A stretch of 42,695 nt of DNA from Caballeronia pedi (GTDB taxonomy: Bacteria > Pseudomonadota > Gammaproteobacteria > Burkholderiales > Burkholderiaceae): the NCBI RefSeq assembly GCF_001544915.2, contig NZ_FCOE02000055.1, positions 1-42,695 on the forward strand. The letters run 5' to 3'. The position numbers were made by a program, and so were the translations under genes. This document shows, one piece after another, positions 36,806 to 42,695 of this stretch. The stretch's first letter is position 1. The number at the start of each line of letters is the position of its first letter. The notes under the pieces were generated by a model, which searched no databases, was not told the DNA's origin, and worked only from the letters and a program-made list of their open reading frames with translations.

Positions 36806-37713
36806 CGCTCGGTCCCCCGCAGGCGCAACGCGGCGAGGCCCGCGAGCGCGAGCGCCGAAAAGCTCGGCGGCGCGGGCAAAGGCGGCCCGTTGAAAAGGTT
36901 CTGGCTCCAGTTGCGCCAGCCGCCCTGATTGCGCGCGATGCCGCCCGCATGGAAGCCCACGCCGATGAAACCGAGCGCCGTCGTCATGCGCAACCAGAGC
37001 CGCGTGAACCAGCGCTCGCGCGGCGCGGCGAGTGCTGCATTCACGAGCAAGGCCGAGGTGACGGGCGGAATCACGATGGGCGCGTACATCGCCGGGTTCT
37101 GGAACGCGCCGCGAAAATGCAGCAACGCGACTTCGCCGAGCGTGCCGACGATACCCGCGCTCGTCAGGAGCGCGAGCGCCCGTCCCGCGGGCATGCCGAA
37201 GAGGCGCGGCTCGCGCGCGGGTTCGTCGCGCAGACGTTCGGCGACGGCGCCGAGCGCGCCGGAGAGCAGCAATGCCATCGGTGCGCCGATCGGCGCGGAA
37301 TAGAAGAGGTTGTGCCAGCTCCATCGGCCGGGACGCTTCGTGATGTTATAGAGATGAAACCCCGTGCCGGCGACGCCTGCGAGCGCCGCGCCGACATACA
37401 CCGAATCGCGCACCAGATGGCGCTGCGGCTCATGATCGCATCCGCCGTGCACGCCGGCGAGCAGCGACAGCGTGGAGACGACGAGCGGCGTGAACATTGC
37501 GGGATTGTCGAAGGAGCCGCGATAGTGCTCCATCGCGCTATCCGCGAGCACGGACAGCGCGAGCAGCGCGGAGCTTCGATTGAAGGTGCGCGCCGTGTCG
37601 ATACGCGTCCGAACCGGCGCCTCATGCGCAGGCGTTCTTCTGCCGATCAAAGCCACGCCGGCAGCGGCGATTCCGCTCGCGATCGCGATGTTGCCTGTCG
37701 TGATGTGCTTCAT
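36802..37713 (-). CDS. Conserved membrane protein of gluconate-dehydrogenase-type cluster
   Basis: This 303-residue protein has about eight hydrophobic segments and two internally similar halves. A motif with HYRGSFDNPAMFTPLVVSTLSLLAG near 64-88 recurs as LHFRGAFQNPAMYAPIVIPPVTSALL near 197-222, and each half ends in an H-containing block (GFHLYNI and GFHAGGI). The repeat suggests gene duplication. Start ATG 37713 has GGAAG about a dozen bases upstream. It is first in the operon with the broken small subunit and GMC gene and remains intact. I know no function; the location suggests membrane anchoring or electron transfer for the dehydrogenase. Confidence 0.8.
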   Translation of the reverse strand: MKHITTGNIAIASGIAAAGVALIGRRTPAHEAPVRTRIDTARTFNRSSALLALSVLADSAMEHYRGSFDNPAMFTPLVVSTLSLLAGVHGGCDHEPQRHLVRDSVYVGAALAGVAGTGFHLYNITKRPGRWSWHNLFYSAPIGAPMALLLSGALGAVAERLRDEPAREPRLFGMPAGRALALLTSAGIVGTLGEVALLHFRGAFQNPAMYAPIVIPPVTSALLVNAALAAPRERWFTRLWLRMTTALGFIGVGFHAGGIARNQGGWRNWSQNLFNGPPLPAPPSFSALALAGLAALRLRGTER

Positions 37714-37753
37714 CAAATGAGCTTCCGTAAGTGGCGATACCGAGTAGCTCGCG

Positions 37754-38029
37754 ATGACTGGGATGGTAGTACTTCTGGGCGCGGCGCTCGTTGTCTACCT
37801 GTTCAAGAGCAGCGCAAAGATGAGCGTTTGGGAGCAATGGGAGCAGGAGCTTGCGAAATCTCGACAAACCGGCGGCGAGCGCCCCCTGGATGACGATGGC
37901 GCTAGCCGCTCCGTCGGCGGCGAGCGAACTGCTCGGTCTACACTACCGTCCGGCAACGCATCGCAGGGCTGCGTCCGAGCAGACACTGCTTCCAAACGCG
38001 TTTGGGGCAAACGCTCCGCTGAGGCATAG
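37754..38029 (+). CDS. Possible small membrane protein
   Basis: A 91-codon frame begins MTGMVVLLGAALVVYLFKSS, a plausible single helix, followed by a Trp/Glu-rich amphipathic stretch (VWEQWEQELAK) and a low-complexity tail. There is no convincing ribosome site and no recognised relative. It starts 40 bases from the divergent membrane-protein gene. It may be spurious. Confidence 0.25.
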   Translation: MTGMVVLLGAALVVYLFKSSAKMSVWEQWEQELAKSRQTGGERPLDDDGASRSVGGERTARSTLPSGNASQGCVRADTASKRVWGKRSAEA

Positions 38030-38311
38030 TGGGTGCCATGGCTATTTTCCGCCCACCCGCTTGTCTCGGCCGTGGCATCCTTACCGAACGGGCCTTCGGC
38101 GTTTTATATATTTGGAGGATTGAATTCATCCAGGCAGCATCGTTTCTTGAAATCCGCAGCCTTGGTCGAAAGCACGCGACGGCGGTATTTGAGCTTTGCG
38201 TATCGACCAGCGACCTCCCCCACCGCGGCATGGCCATTGCGCACTTAACAAATAAGCGCCCGCATACAGCGCGGCGCACTCTTTCGATTCCGATTTTCGG
38301 AGACTTCAATC

Positions 38312-40108
38312 ATGGCTATTACCGTCGGCGATTTCCTGATCGACCGCCTGCATGCCTGGGGCGTGCGCCGCATTTACGGCTATCCCGGCGACGGCATCAA
38401 CGGTGTGTTCGGCGCGCTTAATCGCGCCAAAGGCAAAATTGAATTCATTCAGGCACGCCATGAAGAGATGGCCGCCTTTATGGCGTCCGCGCATGCGAAG
38501 TTCACGGGCGAGCTGGGCGTGTGCATCGCGACATCGGGACCGGGCGCGGCGCACCTCCTCACAGGCCTCTACGATGCGCGCCTCGATCACATGCCCGTCC
38601 TCGCGATCGCAGGTCAACAGGCGCGCGCGGCGCTCGGCGGCCACTACCAGCAGGAAGTCGATCTGCCCGCGATGTTCAAGGACGTCGCCAGCGCTTTCGT
38701 ACAGCAGGCGAGCGTGCCCTCGCAGATGCGCCATCTCGTCGATCGCGCGGTGCGTATCGCGCTGTCGGAACGCAAGGTGACCGCGCTCATTCTGCCGAAC
38801 GATTTGCAGGACCTCGATTACGAACCGCCGGGCCGCAAGCATGGCACGCTGCATTCGGGCGTCGGCTATCGCGCGCCGAAGATCGTGCCGTATGATGATG
38901 ATCTGCAACGCGCCGCCGATGTCCTCAACGCGGGCAAGAAGGTCGCGATTCTCGTCGGCGCGGGCGCGCTGAAGGCGACCGACGAAGTCATCGCTGTCGC
39001 GGACAAACTCGGCGCGGGCGTCGCGAAGGCACTGCTCGGCAAGGCCGCGCTGCCCGACGAGCTGCCGTTCGTCACGGGCTCGATCGGCCTGCTCGGCACC
39101 GAGCCGAGCTACAAGATGATGAATGGATGCGACACGCTGCTCATGATCGGCTCGGGCTTTCCGTACGCCGAGTTTCTGCCGAAGGAAGGCGCGGCGCGCG
39201 GCGTGCAGATCGACCTCAAGGCGGACATGCTCTCGATCCGCTATCCGATGGAAGTGAATCTCGTCGGCGACAGCGCCGAGACCTTACGCGCGCTCCTGCC
39301 CTTGCTGCAACAGAAGACGGACCTCGCTTGGCGCAAGGATATCGAGGGCTGGGTCGAAGACTGGTGGAAGACGTTGGAGAAGCGCGCGATAACGCCCGCG
39401 AAGGGCGGCGTGAATCCGCAGCGCACCGTGTGGGAGTTGTCGCCGCGCGTGCCCGCGAACGCGATCGTCACGAGCGATTCGGGATCGGTCGCCAACTGGT
39501 ACGCGCGCGATCTGAAGGTGAAGCGCGGCATGATGTGCTCCCTGTCGGGCGGCCTTGCATCGATGGGCGCGGCCGTGCCGTATGCGATCGCCGCGAAGTT
39601 CGCGTATCCGGAGCGGTCGGTGATCGCGCTCGTCGGCGATGGCGCGATGCAGATGAACAACATGGCCGAGCTCATCACCGTCGCGAAGTACTGGAAGCAA
39701 TGGTCGAACCCGAGCTGGATCTGCATGGTGCTCAATAACGAGGACCTGAATCAGGTCACGTGGGAGCAGCGCGTGATGGAAGGCGATCCGAAGTTCGAGG
39801 CGTCGCAGGACATTCCATCGGTGCCTTATCACAAGTTCGCGGAAATGATCGGTTTGAAGGGATTTTATGTCGATGATGCGGAGCGCATGGCGGCTGTGTG
39901 GGACGAGGCGGTGGCAGCGGATCGTCCGGTGGTGATCGAAGTGAAGGCCGATTCGAACGTGCCGCCGTTGCCGCCGCACATCACGTTTCAGCAGGCGAAG
40001 GCCTTCGCGACCACGCTTATGAAGGGCGATCCGAGTCAGAGTCATGTCATCGCCGATACGGCGAGGCAGGTGCTCAGCGCAGTGCTGCCGGGGCGCAAGG
40101 ACAAGTGA
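38312..40108 (+). CDS. Thiamine-diphosphate-dependent enzyme (pyruvate oxidase/acetolactate synthase-like)
   Basis: This 598-residue TPP enzyme of the POX/ALS fold has Glu51 for cofactor activation (RHEEMAAFMASAHAKFTG), the GPGAAHLLTGLYDARLDHMPVLAIAGQ segment, a central FAD/ADP-like domain, and the TPP signature VGDGAMQMNNMAELITVAKYW with GDG at 442-444 and NNEDLNQV. Homologues annotated as thiamine-pyrophosphate-requiring protein or PoxB-like decarboxylate pyruvate, often passing electrons to quinone. The substrate is not certain. ATG 38312 has GGAG ten bases upstream. Upstream, 38030-38311 holds no gene and should contain its promoter. The damaged kinase follows on the same strand about 100 bases downstream. 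Confidence 0.9.
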   Translation: MAITVGDFLIDRLHAWGVRRIYGYPGDGINGVFGALNRAKGKIEFIQARHEEMAAFMASAHAKFTGELGVCIATSGPGAAHLLTGLYDARLDHMPVLAIAGQQARAALGGHYQQEVDLPAMFKDVASAFVQQASVPSQMRHLVDRAVRIALSERKVTALILPNDLQDLDYEPPGRKHGTLHSGVGYRAPKIVPYDDDLQRAADVLNAGKKVAILVGAGALKATDEVIAVADKLGAGVAKALLGKAALPDELPFVTGSIGLLGTEPSYKMMNGCDTLLMIGSGFPYAEFLPKEGAARGVQIDLKADMLSIRYPMEVNLVGDSAETLRALLPLLQQKTDLAWRKDIEGWVEDWWKTLEKRAITPAKGGVNPQRTVWELSPRVPANAIVTSDSGSVANWYARDLKVKRGMMCSLSGGLASMGAAVPYAIAAKFAYPERSVIALVGDGAMQMNNMAELITVAKYWKQWSNPSWICMVLNNEDLNQVTWEQRVMEGDPKFEASQDIPSVPYHKFAEMIGLKGFYVDDAERMAAVWDEAVAADRPVVIEVKADSNVPPLPPHITFQQAKAFATTLMKGDPSQSHVIADTARQVLSAVLPGRKDK

Positions 40109-40210
40109 CGCGTCATGTATCTGTCCAAACGCGAAGCGCCGGTCGAGACGATTCGAACGCGCGCCTAAAGCATTCCCACCGATAAGCCCGCTCGCCCGAA
40201 TGGTGCAGAG

Positions 40211-40927
40211 GTGAAGGGGCGCACGGAGTCTGCGCGCGAGCGTCAGAAGCGCACTGAGAAAGTGCGCAACCTGCTATCGCGAATTCTGGCGCACGATTTA
40301 CGTTCGCCCCTGTCCGCCATTACCAATTCGGTCGAACTCTTGCGGCGAGTCCCTGCGCTACCGACTGCGGGCGTGAAAGCCGCAGAGAACGCGCACCGTA
40401 GCGCGATGCGCATGAAACGCATGATCGATGATTTGCTAGACGTCACGCGAACGAGCCTTGGGGGAGACGTTGCCGATATCGGTGTCTTCGCAGGATTTAG
40501 CGCCGCTGTGTCGCAACGCCCTGAGCGAAGTGCACGCGTCGCACCCCGACGACCAGATTGATGTCCGTATGAGCGGCGACCTGACTGGCGCATGGAACGG
40601 GGAGCGCCTCAATCAGCTGCTGGTGAACTTACTGGTCAATGCGATTCAGCACGGGACAGGCACTGTGCATTTGAGCGCAAGCGGACAGGGTGACACGGTG
40701 TGCATCGCCGGGAGACCCGATCCCGGATCATGCGAAGCGGGCGCTTTTCGATCCATTGATGCGGACATACACACCTCCCGAGCGACGCGGCCCGGCGGCC
40801 GGACTCGGACTGGGCCTCTATGTGTGCGACTGCATTGCCAAGCTCCATCACGGAAAAAATCATAGTGGAATCCAGCTCCCAGACGATTATTTTTACGGTG
40901 GAACTGCCGCGCGTACGTCGCAGCTAA
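40211..40927 (+). pseudogene. Sensor histidine kinase core (HisKA-HATPase), three frameshifts
   Basis: From GTG 40211 the frame reads a HisKA domain with LAHDLRSPLSAITNSVELL and LLDVTRTSLG. An extra G in a G5 run near 40460 shifts the sense to ETLPISVSSQDL, then to the N-box NQLLVNLLVNAIQHGTG. A second shift near 40700 leads to GDPIPDHAKRALFDPL and GPAAGLGLGLYVCDCIAKLHHG. A third, in an A6 run near 40857, restores IIVESSSQTIIFTVELPRV with a stop at 40925-40927. No sensor domain is visible, so it was already a short kinase core. Two of the three shifts are in homopolymers, which leaves sequencing error possible. Confidence 0.8.
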
Positions 40928-41139
40928 CGTAGCGCAATTTTCGATCCACCTTATCGCTTTCTCGAACGACGTCGCGCCTCACAGCGCAAGGGTTCGCCGC
41001 TAAAAATCAATTCGAATCATCGTGATTAGCCGGCCTATAATCGTGGGCGTCGACAACGTGCGCGAGGCGATGCTCGGCAATTGGCTGATGACTTGGCTCT
41101 GTTGCTCACCTGTCACCCGCGCCAACGAAGGGGAATGCG

Positions 41140-41343
41140 ATGCCCGATGTGAACACACGTGTGATTACTGCCCACGTCCCTCTCCCTCTGGCCGAGCAGG
41201 TCGATGAGGTTGCGGCGCGCCTTGACCGCTCGCGCGGCTGGATCGTCCGGCAAGCGCTAGCTGCCTGGATCGAGCAGGAAGAGGCGCGCAATCGGGCAGA
41301 GAACCCTAACCCGCGGCGCACAGGCGGTCGCGAGAAGCGCTGA
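41140..41343 (+). CDS. Ribbon-helix-helix (CopG/ParD-like) DNA-binding protein
   Basis: This 67-residue protein begins with a beta strand (TRVITAHVPLPLAEQVDEVAAR), then the RHH turn LDRSRGWIVRQALAAWIEQEEAR and a basic tail. RHH proteins are dimeric repressors, often antitoxins. A good AAGGGGAA ribosome site precedes ATG 41140. No ParE/RelE-type toxin follows, since the next gene is the CheB/CheR fusion 54 bases downstream. It could regulate that gene or be an orphan antitoxin. Confidence 0.8.
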   Translation: MPDVNTRVITAHVPLPLAEQVDEVAARLDRSRGWIVRQALAAWIEQEEARNRAENPNPRRTGGREKR

Positions 41344-41397
41344 AGACGCGCACTGATTCGTCAAATCTACAAAAGCCGGTATCACGGCGCTTGAGCA

Positions 41398-42695
41398 ATG
41401 ACTGGAGACAACGTGATCCATCCTGCAACCGCGGCGAACGAACCGACGTCGCCGACCTTTCCGCTGGTCGGAATTGGCGCTTCGGCGGGCGGCTTGGAGG
41501 CGATTTTCGAACTGATGGCAGAAATCCCTGCAGTCAGTGGGATGGCCTTTCTCGTGGTACAGCATCTGGATCCCTCACGTCGCAGCCTGCTGCCTGAGAT
41601 CCTGCTAAAAAAGGTGTCCATGCCGGTGGTCGAAGCCGTCGACGGCATGGATATCGAAGCCGACCACCTGTACGTGATTCCTTCCAACAAGAGCATGTTG
41701 GTTGAGCAGTGCCGTATCCATTTGCGACCGCGTGACGGCACGCTCGGGCCGCCAATGCCGATCGACGACTTGCTGGATTCGCTCGCGAAGGATCAAGGTT
41801 CCCGAGCCATCGGGATTATCCTTTCTGGCAGCGGTTCCGACGGCGCACTGGGGCTGCAAGCCGTTCAGCAGGAGGGGGGCATCACGTTCGCTCAGGACGA
41901 AAACTCAGCGCAATACAACAGCATGCCGCACGCGGCGATTGCACTGGGCTGTGTCGATCGCGTTCTGTCTCCCCGCGAGATCGCGAAAGAATTGATGGGT
42001 ATCGGACGGCACCCTCACGTGCGCCGCGCTCCGATCACCGAGATGGACGTACCCAGCGAGTCCGCCGAGACGAGTCTGCGCGCCATCTTTCGCCTGCTTC
42101 GGAATGCCTGCAATATCGATTTCAGTCGGTATAAGCATGGCACTATCCAGCGCCGGCTGTCTCGTCGCATGGCATTACGACAACTGACCTCAGTGGCAGA
42201 GTACGTCGCGGTGCTGGAGTCCGACCCGGCCGAAGTCTTGGCGCTGGGACGCGATCTGCTGATCCAGGTGACGAGCTTCTTCCGGGACCCCGAGTCGTTC
42301 GACGCGTTAAGTCAGACGGTATTTCCGCGTCTTATTGCTGAAAGCGATCCCAGGGCGCCGCTCAGGATCTGGGTGCCGGGTTGTGCGACGGGCGAGGAAG
42401 TCTATTCGATCGCGATATGCCTGATCGAATATTTGGGAGAACACGCGGCGAATCTGCCGGTGCAGATTTTTGGCACGGACATCAGCGCGGGCGCGCTCGA
42501 GACTGCCCGCACAGGTCGATACATCGAGAACATCGCGAGAGATGTGTCGCCTGAGCGGCTGGAGCGCTTTTTTGCCCGCGACGGCGAGTATTACTGCGTT
42601 GACAAGTCAGTGCGCGAACTTTGCACGTTCTCGCGTCACGACATCTTGAGCGATCCGCCCTTCTCGCGGATGGACCTGGTGAGCTGCCGTAATCT
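41398..42695 (+). CDS. CheB/CheR fusion chemotaxis-type protein, 3' partial
   Basis: The frame is open to the end of the window (432 codons seen). Residues 20-190 form a CheB methylesterase domain with the nucleophile Ser in GIGASAGGLEAI, His in VVQHLDPS and the Asp-containing ILSGSGSDGALGL. A CheR methyltransferase follows: an N-terminal helical part (FRLLRNACNIDFSRYKHGTIQRR) and the SAM-binding VPGCATGEEVYSIAICL, FGTDIS, and RHDILSDPPFSRMDLVSCRN. Such fusions usually continue into PAS and histidine kinase domains that lie outside the window. They modify signalling proteins by glutamate methylation and demethylation in stress or biofilm pathways. ATG 41398 has a poor ribosome site. Confidence 0.92.
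   Translation, partial: MTGDNVIHPATAANEPTSPTFPLVGIGASAGGLEAIFELMAEIPAVSGMAFLVVQHLDPSRRSLLPEILLKKVSMPVVEAVDGMDIEADHLYVIPSNKSMLVEQCRIHLRPRDGTLGPPMPIDDLLDSLAKDQGSRAIGIILSGSGSDGALGLQAVQQEGGITFAQDENSAQYNSMPHAAIALGCVDRVLSPREIAKELMGIGRHPHVRRAPITEMDVPSESAETSLRAIFRLLRNACNIDFSRYKHGTIQRRLSRRMALRQLTSVAEYVAVLESDPAEVLALGRDLLIQVTSFFRDPESFDALSQTVFPRLIAESDPRAPLRIWVPGCATGEEVYSIAICLIEYLGEHAANLPVQIFGTDISAGALETARTGRYIENIARDVSPERLERFFARDGEYYCVDKSVRELCTFSRHDILSDPPFSRMDLVSCRN

Overview
This 42.7 kb window looks like accessory DNA from a beta-proteobacterium of the Burkholderiaceae, with Paraburkholderia or Caballeronia the best guess. The reasons are high GC with strong third-position GC bias, a DUF6723 small protein typical of that group, and a caa3 oxidase cluster, PQQ sugar dehydrogenase, FdhF/YdeP oxidoreductase and PAS-rich hybrid kinases as seen on their secondary replicons. 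There is no rRNA, tRNA, CRISPR array, replication origin or complete insertion sequence.

Layout. 1-6.1 kb: tail of a BrkB/YihY membrane protein, a frameshifted Tat-exported Gfo/Idh/MocA oxidoreductase, a single-domain response regulator, two gene wrecks (a hybrid kinase C-terminus and a small stress-type protein) and a PHB-depolymerase-family esterase. 6.5-10.4 kb: CHAD protein, DUF2231 membrane protein plus lipoprotein sorbosone/sugar dehydrogenase, and a catalase-family protein. 10.6-13 kb: hybrid histidine kinase with an amber codon and a frameshift near its start. 13.4-16.2 kb: SDR and glutathione-independent formaldehyde dehydrogenase (operon), a PAS fossil and a DUF6723 protein. 16.8-23.2 kb: a tightly overlapping seven-gene minus-strand operon coxB-coxA-coxC-small membrane protein-ctaG-lipoprotein cytochrome c-triheme cytochrome c. 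23.3-28.4 kb: cation/proton antiporter, FdhF/YdeP molybdoenzyme, a phosphatidylserine-decarboxylase-like remnant and a low-affinity iron permease. 28.5-34.8 kb: two large hybrid kinases transcribed divergently, one led by a receiver protein. 35-37.7 kb: a gluconate-2-dehydrogenase-type cluster whose GMC flavoprotein and small subunit are both broken. 38.3-42.7 kb: TPP-dependent oxidase/decarboxylase, a multiply frameshifted kinase, an orphan ribbon-helix-helix protein and a CheB/CheR fusion running off the end.

Taken together the intact genes suggest a stress and periplasmic-oxidation island: sugar, aldehyde and formate-type oxidation, a dedicated cytochrome-c-to-oxygen chain, peroxide and ion handling, and many PAS/REC signalling proteins. 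The most striking feature is the number of broken genes. At least seven carry single-base indels or in-frame stops, several of them in homopolymers, while the operons between them are intact. Either the accessory genes are decaying selectively or some indels are sequencing errors; raw reads would decide. I did not find a convincing wholly new system. The nearest candidates are the oxidase operon with its own multiheme donor, unknown membrane protein and C-terminally extended subunit I, and the head-to-head hybrid-kinase pair.
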